DNA of 64,000 nt from Buddleja alternifolia (GCA_019426215.1 CM033404.1:3658001-3722000), one strand, 5' to 3'. Counted from the stretch's first letter, positions 34,420-46,820 are shown. The notes: generated by a model not told the origin, from the sequence alone. A program made the numbers and translations.

Positions 34420-34816
34420 CCTGCAATTATGACAACATATTAATCAATATAAGCAAAACAATATTAAAGTGAAACAAATTCAATAATCCCAAATTTTGCT
34501 CAAGCTCCAGTACGAAAAAAATAACATTTGAGTTTTATTAATCCCAATTATGATATCCTCATTATTGAATTTTCATTGTAATTTTCAATGCTATAGAGTT
34601 TGTTTAGTGCATATGTTAGTTTACTATATTAGGTGTAACTTGGGTAAAGAACGGCATACTTGCATATAGAATAGGTCAAGTTTTTTGCATAATGATATAA
34701 TTGATAAAAAAATATATAAGTCTACAAAATTACTTTCCGGAACTTGAAATTGATATTATAGATGTTTAACAAAATACTTGATTCTTAACTACTACATGGT
34801 AAAATCAACATGATTC
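34420..34816. other. Spacer between PMD gene and transposase gene
   Basis: AT-rich with no coding signal. It holds the PMD promoter and the transposase 3' end, since both genes run leftward. Neither a TATA box nor a polyadenylation signal can be fixed. Confidence 0.5.
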
Positions 34817-37495
34817 CTAAGAACGTAGGACAATACATGAAAAATCTTCTAACAGATGAACATAATAATCATTCGCCTTGAGTGGATGTATGTTGTTGAC
34901 TTCTCTGATATTGTTGCCTTGCCCGAGTTTGTGGATGGTCCATTTCATTTCGAATACGAGTTGTTCGATCACGACCTGCACCACGACGGGCTCGCATGTT
35001 GGATTGTGAAATAGCTCAAAAGATGGGACATCCCAATCCGTGTCCCCATACAAAGGGTTGAATGTCCCCCGATATGTTTGCCAATATGCTTCCATACTAT
35101 GATATGGCTTCACGAGTGTGTTGGATGTTACTTTAAAATGGCGGCACACACTTATTGCATGTGAGCAAGGAATTCCATATTGACTCCATTTACCACAAGA
35201 ACACATATCTTTGGACAAGTCTACCACATAGATCTTATTTCCTCCACCTACATGTCCACGCGATAAGACTGAAGCAGTTTGGCTCCTTCTATCATACTTA
35301 GTCACTGTATGCATTAGAGAGTGCGCAGACCATAGTTCGTACTTGTCATTGGCTTGTCTGGCCACCGCTGATTTCGACGAACCATTTTTTCCATATTTTC
35401 CTGTCTTTCATAAAAATACTTCACACACCTCTGAAACGACATATCCACAATAGCTGTGATAGGAAGACGACGGGCGCCCTTTAGTACTCCATTAAGTGAC
35501 TCTGAAATGTTAGTCGTCATACTACCGCAACGGAATCGCCCATCATGGGAAAAGGTCCACTTCTCCGGATCAATTTTGCTCAAGTAGTCATGTGCTTTTG
35601 GCTCAATTTCGTGAATTTGTTCCATGATAGCATTAAATTTACTCACCGAAGTTGCTAAACCGGCTCTATAACAAAGGTCCTTTAAAAGCTGATGCTTATG
35701 TCTACTATTGAAGTTAGAAGCTACATGTCGAAGACAGTATCGATGCACTCCATGAGGGGGTCTAAAACAACGTGTAGTACCAGCTGCATCACGAAGGCCT
35801 GCATGTCGATCAGATAAAAGACATATACCATCAACCCCTTTTACAATGTGTTTACTCAGAAGCTCGAGGAACCATTTCCACGAATCAATAGTTTCTTCAT
35901 CAACGACTGCGAAAGCTAAAGGCAAAACCATCTCGTTTGCATCTATAGCACAAGCAATCAACATCTTGTGCTTATATTTTGAATATAGATGTGTTCCATC
36001 CACACTTATGACTTTACGACAATGTTGGAAGCCATCTATGCAGGGCTTGAAGGCCCAAAAGACGTATTTCAACGTAAAATGCATCGGAGTCGATCGATAA
36101 ATATGATTCCACTCCACAATTGTGCCTGGGTTATATTTCTGAAGAGCTCCCATATACTTAGGCAACATCTGAACTGAGCTCTCCCAGTGCCATACACATT
36201 TTCCACTGCACGTCGTAGCTATACCATGCTTTTGCATAAGAAATTTCAAATCCATATTCCTCCTTGATCATCTGTTGGATAATATTTATCTCTATGTGAG
36301 GATCACTCTTAATTATTCCCATAATTCTGCAGGCAATGTGATTTTTATCCAAGTTGCGATGATCAATAGACACTTCATTGATCAGACACGTGTGCGGCCC
36401 AACATACTTTGTGATCATGAACATCCCTAGGTTTTTCTGAAGTGAAGCTAAAAGCTTCCAATGGCATGGCATGTCATCTGATTTAGCTTTGCATTCAACT
36501 TTCCACATTGTTTTTGTACTCTTTAATACGCGATATTCACGTTGTGCATCTCGTATGGAGTACACTTTCACAGCATCAATTACGTGTTGCTTGGATTTGA
36601 AGACCATGTTCTTACTAATCTTTCCACTGCTTTCATCACAGAACTTCAACCTACTACTTGGGATATCCCTTGAATCACAATGTACCTCGGGATGTGTTGT
36701 AGAAAAGAACTGTATTACTGGATAGAGCTCTGGTTCATTTGTTGTGGAGGGCATTGGTGCATTAAAAGGTGCTTGTTGTTGGGATGACGTCCCTTCACCA
36801 AAATCTGTAGCTTCGTCATACGCTACACTAGCATCAGAGTCAATCTCATTCGGCTCAGAGCCACGTCGAGTGGAACCCGAGTCACTATAATCTTCCTGAA
36901 AATTGTCCACAAATGGCTCAGGGGCGACATCCTCTGTGGGAGCATTATCAACTTCTCTATATGTATTATTCTGAAAATCATCATGCCATATCCCGGAAGT
37001 ATCTCGAGCACATGCTGATGGACCGGCACTGAAGTCGTGAATTCCAACACTTGCTAACCCTTGGGTAATGATCGGCAAATTTCCTAGATTATCTTGCGTT
37101 AACATCGATACATAAGTACCCCACTCATCACTCGCATTCATTTCAGGAACAATATTGGAGTGGATCGGTATCTTCTCAATAAAAAGTTCCAAACAGCTCA
37201 TCCCATTTTCAGGATCCAAGAAAAACATCAAATTGTCATCATTTTCTATGTCCATAACGATATCTCTTATTCGCGACATGTCGTTCATGGAATACTTGTC
37301 AGAGACTTTCAACAAAAATCCATTGGAATCGATGCGAGTGTTTTCATATATTTTGGACAACAATCTGCAAAAAGTTATCCGACGAGATATACTCATATAT
37401 GCGACTGGGTTACAGTCGTACCTCACGGAATCACCATTTTGCAAAATGTTACCTCCAAAGTATAAAATAACTAGCACGTTGCTTTGATTTGACAT
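34817..37495 (-). pseudogene. MuDR-type MULE transposase with SWIM zinc finger
   Basis: Three overlapping frames make one protein: 37495-36158, 36255-35314, 35365-34817. The N-terminal third includes an acidic, Ser-rich linker, then the MuDR DNA-binding domain (LKFCDESSGKISKN to HIEINIIQQMIKEEYGFEIS). The catalytic DDE region follows: VDGTHLYSKYKHKML (first Asp), CLLSDRHAGLRDA (second Asp), the YCLRHVASNF C/H motif, and TTNISESLNGVLKGARR (Glu). The SWIM finger CSCGKWSQYGIPCSH closes it. Frameshifts lie near 36190, 35350 and 34985; past the last one another frame resumes a typical Arg-rich tail (TTRIRNEMDHP). The element is therefore not self-sufficient. No stop codon occurs within the long frames, so inactivation is not ancient. 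Confidence 0.9.
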
Positions 37496-39299
37496 ATCTT
37501 CAAAGAATAAAATTAAATATTTATCAGGCGAAAATCAACCATTCGTAATTAAATATCTTCATAAGTGATGTCTTACAGGTCTATCAGAAATGATATATAA
37601 ATTCAATTTTTCATTCTACAAAATTTTCATTGATCAAATAAGAGGCTATAGGAGTATAACTCCAATTAAATTTGTTAGTTGCTTCTCTTCTTAGATATTC
37701 TCTACTCTGACTATGAACATACTACAAAACTCAAAATTTTACCATAACATTAAATTGCTAAAGTGACGAATTGACTAAGTTAAAAGCAAAAATCTAAAAT
37801 TAAAAAAAGAAAAGGTCCACACTATATATGTCAATTATTTATCAAAAAACTCTAATTCTAAACATAATAAAAGCATTAATTAAATCATATGCACATATCG
37901 ACAATCTGGTTCGATTCTCAGAAACTTGTCATTATTTGATTATTTTTTTTGGACGATGTCATTATTTGATTTTTTAGATGGTATGACATTACTCCTTCAC
38001 TAAATAAATTAGCATAAATTTTTTAACTAATTATTTAACCATAGTCAGCAATGCTAAAATAATATTTCAAAAAAATTAATAGTTCAATTATATGAAATTT
38101 AAATAAAAAACTAGCTTTGATAAATGTATATCTTAATGAATTAATAATGTATTACATTGTTCAAATAATAATCTAATTTTGATAAATTGAAAAAATATAC
38201 GAGTCATTCGTGTAATTTTATGTCGTTTATGTCATTTAATTTTTAGCATTTGTATCACCAAAGTGTGCCTTCATCACTAGTGTGTATAATTGACATATGA
38301 ACATTCAACACGATAACTTTTTTGACTAAACTAATTAAATGATCATTGCAAGAGAATTCATGTAATAAACGTACTTATAAAAAAAAAATGTAATAAACAT
38401 AATTTGCAAATCAGAAAGTCAAAAAAAATTTGCAGATTAAAAGTCAAAAGAAAATTTTTCTTTCTCTCCTCTCTAATCTCTCTTTTCTTTCTCGTCCATC
38501 TCTCTCTTTTCTTGCTCCCTCTCTCTCTTTTCTTTCTTTGCATCTTTCTCTCTCTTCTTTCTTTCTTTCTTTCATTTTTCTCTTTCTCTATTCTCTATTC
38601 TCTCTCTGCATCTCTTTCTCCATCCCTAATTTTTAGGTTACTGACTTATTTCTTTCTTCCTTCATTTTTTTTTTCTATTTCTCTCTTCTCTCTCCCCTTT
38701 ATTTTTCCCCCCCAAATTTTCACCTCTCTCCCCACTCTTTTTCTCTTTTTCATTTTCGCACGTAGTTCATCTTCTTCCCACTTCTTTCTAACCTCCCCCA
38801 TATTCATAATAACATTCATAATAATATGCAAATGTAATCTTTTGTACATTCATAATAATATACAATTAACTCTAGAATAAAAGAAAAAAATTCAGTCAAT
38901 GAAAATTTAGATGTGAAACTTACTTTTGATGAACGAGATGACAAAATATGAATTGCCTTTTTGGTCACTGCGATGTAAAATTTTCTGCAAAATAATATAA
39001 ACAATCAATGTAATACAAAACTAAGTTGAATAAAATTAAAATTTCTAAAATAATTTTCTTACCAAAAAAAGCTTGAAATTTGTTCTACTGAACAAAGTTG
39101 ATGAAGATTGATATATATAGGTGAAAATATGAAATAAACTCTGAACTACCTCCACCACCAACCTAGTGCTACATGCCTACCCTAACACCTGCTGCAAATT
39201 TATGGAAGATACTACACGCAAATAATTCATGCAAGACATGCAAAAAAACCGTGACTTTGCTGCAGAAGCTCTGTTCATCACTGTAGCTGACTGCTACAG
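37496..39299. other. Upstream region of the MULE transposase
   Basis: AT-rich, with a long CT-rich tract at 38454-38780 that gives spurious Ser/Leu/Phe-rich frames. The transposase promoter and possible untranslated exons should lie here. No further gene is seen. Confidence 0.5.
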
Positions 39300-39590
39300 T
39301 GACGTTTTTTAAAAAAAAAAAAAAATTTTGAAGGCGCCTTCATCACTGTAGCAGTCAGCTTTTGTTGACTGCTACAGTGATGAAGACGCCATTTCAAATG
39401 GCGCCTTAAAAAAAAAATATATAAATTGAAGGCGCCATTTGAAATGGCGCCTTCAATTTAAATCCTGGAAAAATAAAAAATTGAAGGCGCCATTTCAAAT
39501 GGCGCCTTCAGGTTAGATTGCTAAATGTTACCGAAAATCGGTCATTTTGACAAGTTTGACCCAAAAATGGGTCAAACTGATAAAAAACCC
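39300..39590. repeat. Right terminal inverted repeat of MULE 'b'
   Basis: It contains a perfect hairpin with arms CATCACTGTAGCAGTCA (near 39338-39382), a 37 bp perfect palindrome at 39423-39459 (AAATTGAAGGCGCCATTT, G, inverse) and a 29 bp perfect palindrome at 39482-39510. Confidence 0.9.
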
Positions 39591-39666
39591 TTTTGTGGAT
39601 GAGTGTGTGATGTATATATATATTTATATATATATGTGTGTGTGTGTGTGTTTTCTGTGGATGTGT

Positions 39667-39707
<41 letters not shown>

Positions 39708-39965
39708 TAGAGAACTTAAATAAAAAATACAATATCTTTAATATTTTAAGTAGAAGGGTAATTTAGTCCTCACATAAAGTTAAAGTTTTTATAATTTTTT
39801 ATTTTTTTATTCTCAAAAATGGAGGGGCAAAAAGGTCATTTGACCTTTTCGGGCAGGCAAATCTACCTGAAAATGGGTCGAGGGGAGGTTTTTGTAATTA
39901 TCAATTAGTGAGGGAAGGTTTGTGTAATTGTCTCATTATTGAGGGGGTGTGAGTGTAATTATCAC
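39591..39965. repeat. Right arm of MULE 'f' copy 1
   Basis: GT and TA microsatellites are followed by the inverted end (GGTTTTTGTAATTATCAATT...GTGTGAGTGTAATTATCAC) that pairs with 29867-29990. Confidence 0.85.
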
Positions 39966-39974
39966 TTTATATTA

Positions 39975-40223
39975 TATTCTCGATTTTTTGTGCTGTCTTG
40001 TCGGCTTTTTTTATTTTTTATTTTTTAGAAAAATTCTCAATATCAAGTGCACCAGGATTAACCTTTTTGGTACTTAATTATATTGTATAGTTGGGATTGG
40101 TCGAGAATAACCATGTTAGAGTAATTATTTGAAGAAAAATATTCCTTGCATAAACTTGATTAATAGAAAATATTTTGAGTTAGTTTATACATCATTAATA
40201 ATTTCTTGCCTTTTTGTTATCCT
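39975..40223. other. Duplicated backbone of unit 2
   Basis: Aligns with 9660-9940 in unit 1 (ATTGTATAGTTGGGATTGGT and ATTTGAAGAAAAATG blocks). No gene is seen. Confidence 0.75.
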
Positions 40224-40377
40224 TGTTAGAGTTCTAAACCCCGTAAATAATATTATTGATGATGGAATGTATATATAGAGTTACAATGAATATAAAACCC
40301 TATCTACATACAAGGAAAGAAACCTAATGTAAATACAAGTAAAGAGATATAGAAAATATGGAAACTAATATTTAACA
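40224..40377 (-). repeat. 3' LTR (154 bp) of decayed copia C
   Basis: On the minus strand it reads TGTTAAATATTAG...CTCTAACA. A polypurine tract (CTGTGGGGGAG, minus) abuts it at 40378-40388. No equal-sequence 5' LTR was found. Confidence 0.7.
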
Positions 40378-43300
40378 CTCCCCCACAGTCGAAATGGGAG
40401 TTTCCCGAACATTGAGACTGGATCTGAAATCGAGAAATAAAGGTGATGATAACCCCTTGGTGAAGATGTCTGCAAACTGATGAGCGGAGGGCACATGCAA
40501 CACACGAACTTCACCAAGGGCAACTTTTTCTCGTACAAAATGAATATCTATTTCAATATGTTTGGTACGTTGGTGCTGTATGGGGTTAGAAGAAAGGTAA
40601 ATAGAGCTAATGTTATCACAATAAACTATAGTGGAAGAAGTAAGAGGACAGTGTAATTCAAGAAGTAAATTGCGAAGCAAGAAGATTCGACGACGGCATT
40701 TGCAACACCTCTGTATTCGGCTTCGGCACTGGATTTAGAAACACATGTTGACGTTTGGAAGACCAAGAAATAAGATTATCACCTAAGAAAACACAATAAC
40801 CTGAGGTAGAACGACGAGTATCCGGGCACCCTGCCCAATCAGCATCGGAGTAGGCGACGAGTTGAGAAGAAGAAGAAGGGCGAAAGTGGAGACCTTGAGC
40901 AAGAGTACCACGAACATAGCGAAGAATACGTTTCAAAGCGTGCAGGTGTGGTTCACGAGGATCGTGATGAACAGACAGATTTGGTGACAGCATAAGCGAG
41001 ATCAGGGCGAGTGATGGTTTATACTGCAGAGCCCCAGCTAGACTGCAATATTGAATAGGATCAGAAACAGGAGGACCTGATAGAGATAATTTTTGCATTA
41101 GTGTCGACCGGAGTTTTGCACGGGTTACAGGAAGCCATGTGGGGCGCGTTCTAAAACATCCATAGCAAACTTGATTGAGAAAGAGTAAGACCAGATGAAG
41201 AACGAGAGACATTAATGCCTAAAAAATAATGCAAAGAACCGAGATCAGTCATAGCAAATTCAGAGGAGAGAATCCGAGTGAGATTAGAAAGAAGAGAGGA
41301 AGACGAGGCAGTAAGAATAATGTCGTCCACATAAAGAAGAAGATAGGCAAGAGAGGTACCATGACGAAAGACGAAAAGAGAGGTGTCAGCTTTACTACTA
41401 ACAAATCCTAAAGATGTAAGAAAAGATGCGAAACGATGGTACCAAGCGCGAGGGGCCTGTTTGAGACCATAGAGAGCCTTTTTGAGACGACAAACATGAG
41501 TAGGAAGGTGGAATTGATAAAGCCCGGGGGTTGTTTCATAAAGACAACTTCAGTGAGATGGCCATGCAAGAAAGACATCATCTTGACATCCATTGATGAA
41601 TAGGACAAGAACGAGAGATAGAAAGGCTTAGGACAGTGCGAATGGTGGCAGGCTTAACAACAGGACTGAAGGTTTCATCATAGTCCAAACCAGGTTGTTG
41701 GGTATATCCTTGAGCAACAAGACGAGCCTTATAACGCTCGAGGGAGCCATCGGAGCGAAATTTATGACGGTAAATCCATTTGGAGCCAACTACATTGACA
41801 AGAGGTGGACACGGAACAAGCTCCCATGTAGAATTAGAATGAAGAGCGGAGATTTCGGCTTGCATGGCGGCTTTCCAATTGGGGTCGGATAAAGCTTGAG
41901 TGGTGGTTCGAGGGATAGGGGAGAGAGAAGATGGAACCGAAAGGTAAGAAGCTGTCGGGGACGTGTGATGCCAGATTTGGAAACGAGTCACCATGGAATG
42001 AGTGGAAGTGGAGGGGGGCGGCGGCGGGGGTGGGTGTGAGGCCAGCGGGAGCAGCGGTGCGGTGGGGGGTAAGAGGAGCGGAAAGGAATGGGGAAGATGG
42101 GGGTGGTGGGTCATCGACTAAGTCAAGGAAAGAGTAGTCAGGAACAGGGGACGGTGAGGAAATCGAGGCATAAGGAAAAGGATGATTCGTCGAAAGTGAC
42201 ATGACGAGAAAGAATGATTTTATTGTGGAAAGATCGAAACATCGATAGCCACGATGATTTGTGGGAACCCGAGAAAGACGCAAGCGGTAGAACGTGGGGC
42301 GAGTTTGTGTGGGGCGACAGAGGTAAGATTGGGATAACACAGGCATCCAAAAAACACGGAGATGAGAGTAGTCGGGTGGAGTTTGGTATAAAAGTTCAAA
42401 GGGTGTGCGAAAATCGAGAGTGTAGTCGGGAGTAAGTTGAGAAGATGAGTCGCATATGGAGTGCTTCAACCAAAAGGTAGGAGGGTAGTGAGGCTTGGAA
42501 AAGAAGAGTACGCACGATATTATTAACAGATTGAAGAGTGCGTTCGGCTGTTTGCCGTTTTGTTGAGAGGTATGAGGCAAGAGCAACGAAAAGTTAAGGC
42601 CAACAGTAGGCCGTCCTTATCGAAACGACCACGTCCATGGCCCTTTGAAAATTATCGCCTTTGGCATCTGTTTTGCTGCGAACGCGCGAGTTAACAGCCT
42701 GTTTGCCCATACGACCTGTGCTTGCTGAGAATCCTGCACCACAAATCTGCGGAACATGTGGGATCCACCCTTTCGTCCTATGCAGCGGAACGCGCATAAT
42801 ACGGAGCGCGGGAATTTAAGACCCATTAAAAAACATCCGACTTAAGACTGAGAAGAGGAAGACCAAACCATAAAAATGCGAGAAATTCAAGTAAATAAGA
42901 AAAGAACCATTAGCACCCCACTAGTGACCGGTGAGGTCCATAAATCTGAATGTATAATTTCAAAACACGGAAGTAGTGAGAAGCAGAACTAAAAAAACGG
43001 AAGACGTTTTGTGTTTGCCTAATTGACACGCATTCATAAAGGAAAAAAATGATTGTGGACAAGAATCAAATTCCTAGAAGCTAAGAGTACTTAAAAATGA
43101 AGAGCCAGGATGGCCAAGACGGACGGTGCTAAAGAGTAGTAGTTCGGTGGGTGTAAGTTGGTGAGAGAGTGTGGAGCGAGAGTAGAGCGAATAGATGAAG
43201 GAAGAACGGGATAGAGGTCCCCTTGACTGTCACTGCGGAAGAGGAGTGGTGCACGTCGGAAGGTCATTCACAGAAAAAGCCATGTGGGTCAAACTCAACA

Positions 43301-43560
43301 GAGACATTATTTTCAGAGTAAAGATACGAACGGCAAAGAGATTTTTGATGATATGGGGAGAGGACTAAAACATTAGATAGAGAAAGGTGGGTGGAAGGTG
43401 TAAAAAAGTAGAGCCAATTTGAGAAATAGGTAAAGAGCACCAACCATACCAACTAATATTGGATTTAGAATTATCAAAATGTACAAAGAGAGAAGAGAGA
43501 AAGTTGTACCGGGTGAGAGGTCATATGCGCACTAGCTCCGAGTCATGTACAATTTCCTCG
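40372..43560 (-). pseudogene. Degenerate pol of copia C
   Basis: Reading leftward: a protease-like stretch (MDSGASAHMTSHP, near 43520); an integrase zinc-region remnant (RLGHPGSS, near 43080); a scrambled integrase core (42600-42835); the integrase C-terminal half with CPHTSQQNG (42586-41834); reverse transcriptase (WKAAMQAEISALHSNSTWEL near 41870, VGSKWIYRHKF, ERYKARLVAQGYTQQPGLDY); RT/RNase H (YSDADWAGCPDTRRSTSGYC near 40840); and the C-terminus (RTKHIEIDIHFVREKV, ADIFTKGL). Many frameshifts and stops mark it as old. No gag with a CCHC knuckle is seen. Confidence 0.8.
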
Positions 43561-43948
43561 GGGTGTGTGAAACAGTCATAGTGGAAAATAATGGGCCGAG
43601 GTCGTGGGCTGTGTGTGGAAGGTTCTGTGTGTAGTGGGCTGCTGGAGTGGGCTGAGTATTCTCCCATTTTCTCTCTATTTTTTTCTCTCTATTTTTTCTC
43701 TCTTTCTCTCTATTTCTCTCTCTATCTCTCGCAGCTCTCAGTTGTGTTGGTGTAAGAAAGGAGTAGAGCAAGAGGTGCTATTTATAGGGGAAAATGCATG
43801 GCATTTTCAACCTTTTATTTGTCATGCATTATGTCATTTTCCACTTTTCATTTTCAAAGAAAATGGCTACAACTTATTCAACAAAAACAACCATTCTTCC
43901 TCCCTTTTTTTCAACTATATACAGCCACCCACATAGGTGGACTCAACA
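43561..43948 (-). repeat. LTR-like promoter segment of unknown affinity
   Basis: On the minus strand it starts TGTTGAGTCCACC at 43948, has a strong TATA box (CCCTATAAATAGCACC near 43785) and then a GA-rich leader. It looks like U3-R of an LTR but does not match the LTR at 40224-40377. Its right edge abuts the duplicated sequence CTTTTGGGTCTTTACAG of copy B. Confidence 0.4.
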
Positions 43949-44000
43949 TCTTTTGGGTCTTTACAGATCTGGCATTACAATTAGCACTAGATAATATGTA

Positions 44001-44240
44001 AAGATAATTACACTCACACCCCCTCAATAATTGGGTAATTACACAAACCTTCCTCACTAATTCATAATTACAAACACCTCCCCTCGACCCATTTTCAGGC
44101 AGATTTGCCTGCTAAAATTAATTAAATGACTTTTTTACTCCATTTTTCAGAACAAAAAAATTAAAAAATCATGAAAATTATACTTTTTTGTGAGGATTAT
44201 ATTACCCTTCTACTTTTCCTTTTCTTTTCCTACTTAACTA

Positions 44241-44280
<40 letters not shown>

Positions 44281-44716
44281 TTATATATATCTATATAACT
44301 TACACACAGACCCAGACACACACAAACACACACAGAGGCAACGTTGAAGATGGTGGAAAGAACTCACACACACACAAACACGCGCGCACACACCCACACC
44401 CACACCCACACACACACACACACACAACGTTGAAGAAGGTGGAAAGAAAGCCTACGTTTGGGCTTAGCAACCGACATAAGAAGACAGATCCGTCATAAAA
44501 CAATGGTCAAAGCCCCAATAGGGATGAGAAACGGGGTTTTTTAGGGAAAGTCAAAAAGATTTATGATGACGTCATCAAAAATTTGCCCGTAAAAATTGGC
44601 AGGGGTGCCCGTGTAATCCAAAACATAATTGAGAGGAGGTGTTTGTAATTATAAATTAGTGAGAGGAGGTTTGTGTAATTAACTAATTATTGAGAGGGTG
44701 TGAGTGCAATTATCCC
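44001..44716. mobile_element. Non-coding MULE 'f', copy 2, 716 bp, inside exon 3 of copy B
   Basis: Ends AAGATAATTACACTCACACC and GTGTGAGTGCAATTATCCC; flanks TAATATGTA (43992-44000) and TAATATATA (44717-44725) match at 8 of 9 positions. It shares the arms and the TGACGTCA palindrome (44559-44584) with copy 1. In copy A the same exon reads through without interruption at 15288-15330. Confidence 0.9.
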
Positions 44717-44972
44717 TAATATATATATATATATAAGTTGTGGACTAATACGACTTTAGTGTCTACTCCATATGCCATGCCAGCTTTTGCATTCATATAT
44801 AATGTCTCAACTCTCAAGTATATTATGGGTGCAGATGTGGCGTTAGATATACTGAACATGGATGGATCTCTTGCTAGATATCTTGCTACAAAGAGTAATG
44901 AAAAAGGAACAGCACTGCATCATTTAGTTCAACCTGTTGAGAAGAAGAAACTTTTGAATTATCTTAGTCCAG

Positions 44973-45649
44973 GTTTGTTGATTTCTCTTTCTTGCAAGGC
45001 CATAGTGTTAGACATTATTATGTTTCCTAGATTAGATCATATAATATCTTTCCTTATTATATTGTATCTCTTCGTACTTATCTTGTTTCCTTTTATTCTC
45101 TTGTAATCGCTATTTATTCAGTTGTTAATTGTTATGCAAGACATTATTCAAGGGATTAATAATTTAATATTATAACACATAGAAGTACAATTACTCATTT
45201 CTCCATTAAACATTTTATATGACAGTACCCAAGGTCTTTACAATTTTTTTTTCAAAATTTCTTTTAGGGATGTTCATGATTTTTCAAAATCGTACCATAC
45301 CGACTGCATCGTACCGAAGTTGTGGTTTTTTTATATAAACATATAGGTTTTTTGGTCTGAGCCGAGATCGTATCAATTATCTTAGTATGATTTTAATTTT
45401 AGAAATTCTAAACCGATAAAAATTCTACCGGACCGTATATATTATATTATTCATGTTGTATAGAAGTGATTCTACTAAAGAAACTTCTAGAACGTATAGC
45501 GACAAATACACTATGAAACAAATTTATTGCACAAGGATTTGGAAGATTTTATAAAATTATGAATTTAGGAATTTATGAATAAAATTGAACACTCAATTTT
45601 CTTTAACTGATTCCTATTGAATTTATATTTTTAACTAAATCCTAGTGAA
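44973..45649. other. Intron 3 of copy B with a hAT-like fragment
   Basis: Aligns with 15530-15850 of copy A. A hAT-like end TAGGGATGTTCATG at 45265 starts a segment rich in ACCGTACCG motifs; part of it (TTTTGGTCTGAGCCGAGATC) also occurs in copy A near 15557, so it predates the duplication. Confidence 0.6.
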
Positions 45650-46479
45650 AAAGGGTGTTCATGTTTTTTCAAAACCATGAATTTGGTATGATTTTGGTTT
45701 TAGAAATTCTAAACCGGTAAAAAATCGTACTGTGCCGTACAATATATATAATAATCAATTATAATATTCATGTTATATATATAAGTAATTTTACTAAAAA
45801 AATTTGTAGAACGTATAGGGACAAATACACTAAGAATCAAATTTATTACACAACTTATGTGGGATTTGGAGGATTTTAAAAAATTATGAATTTAGGAGTT
45901 AGATAATAGAATTTATCACTCAACTTTATTTTGTTGATTCCTATTGAATTTATAATTTTAAATAAATCCTAGTAATTAGTATTTTTTTTGTATTGGTTTT
46001 AACTATAATAATAAAAGTTTGATTCTTATTTAATTTTTATTTTTCATTGACTTTATTTTAATGTTAATAACTTTCGTATCTTTTAGTATATCATGTAAAA
46101 TTTCACCAATTCAAATCGTTTTGAAATCCGTCAATATTAAATAATAATACTTATTGAGATAATCATTATATCTATTTTTTTTTGTATATACATTTTCCCT
46201 TCTATTTTTTAGATAATATGTCAAATTTAAGGATCTCTTATGTGATTAAGTCGAAATTAATGAATATAAGATAACTTTCACTAGACTTTTGTGCATAAAA
46301 GATGGACATAATACTATGTGGATAAATCAATAAAAAATACCGTTAACCGCATGATACCGGAAGCAATAGTACATGTTTCAAAAAGTCTGATTTTGGTTTT
46401 AATTATCTAAATACCGTAATTATTAGTATGATATTAATTTAGTGAAAAAATAGCAAAAATCGAACCGTGTGCACCCCTA
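45650..46479. mobile_element. hAT element, 830 bp, in intron 3 of copy B
   Basis: Ends AAAGGGTGTTCATG and GTGTGCACCCCTA; perfect 8 bp duplication CTAGTGAA (45642-45649, 46480-46487). Copy A keeps the empty site at about 15854-15861. No transposase. Confidence 0.8.
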
Positions 46480-46820
46480 CTAGTGAATTAGTAATTTTTG
46501 TTTTCGTTTCAACTATAATAATAAGAGTTTGATTTTTTTATTTGATTTTTATTTTTCGTCGCATTTATTTTAATGCAAATAGCTTTCTTATCTTTAGTAT
46601 ATCACGTTAAATTTCACTAACTCAAAAATTTTTGAAGTCCGTCAATGTTAGATAAATATATTTATTGAGATATTCATGTGATTTATAATTAATTTTTTTG
46701 ACATAATTTTTCCTTTCTATTCTTTTATAATATGTTAAATCTAATCTAAAAGTCTCTTATGTAATAAAGTCGTAATTAATGAGTATATGATAAATCTCAC
46801 TATACTTTTGTGCATAAAAG

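Larger units (their letters stand above)
30991..39590 (-). mobile_element. PMD-carrying MULE, member 'b', about 8.6 kb
   Basis: Inverted ends match over roughly 250 bp, starting CCATTTTTGGGTCAAACTTG at 30991 and ending as its inverse near 39570. The right end extends 20 bp further (to a probable terminus GGGTTTTTTATCA read inward from 39590), so the left end seems trimmed. No matching 9 bp duplication was found; the left junction falls in a TATATA microsatellite. Within it are three subterminal repeats, a PMD gene and a MuDR-type transposase, both on the minus strand. Confidence 0.85.
29867..39965. mobile_element. Non-coding MULE 'f', copy 1, containing a second MULE
   Basis: Terminal inverted repeats of about 130 bp begin GGGATAATTGCACTCACACT and end GTGTGAGTGTAATTATCAC. 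A perfect 9 bp duplication TTTATATTA lies at 29858-29866 and 39966-39974. Its own sequence is the two arms 29867-30990 and about 39591-39965; the rest is the PMD-carrying MULE. A shorter copy lies at 44001-44716. Confidence 0.9.

Noticed and set aside
38404..38880. 158-codon Ser/Leu/Phe-rich frame
   Set aside because: It is produced by a long CT-rich tract upstream of the MULE transposase, with no start context or family signal.
42595..42835. GC-richer patch in copia C that at first looked like a foreign (bacterial-type) insertion
   Set aside because: Its flanks continue the integrase on both sides at about the expected spacing, and parts (ATGGACGTG..TTCGATAA..GG) still resemble an integrase core. 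Decayed integrase is the simpler reading.
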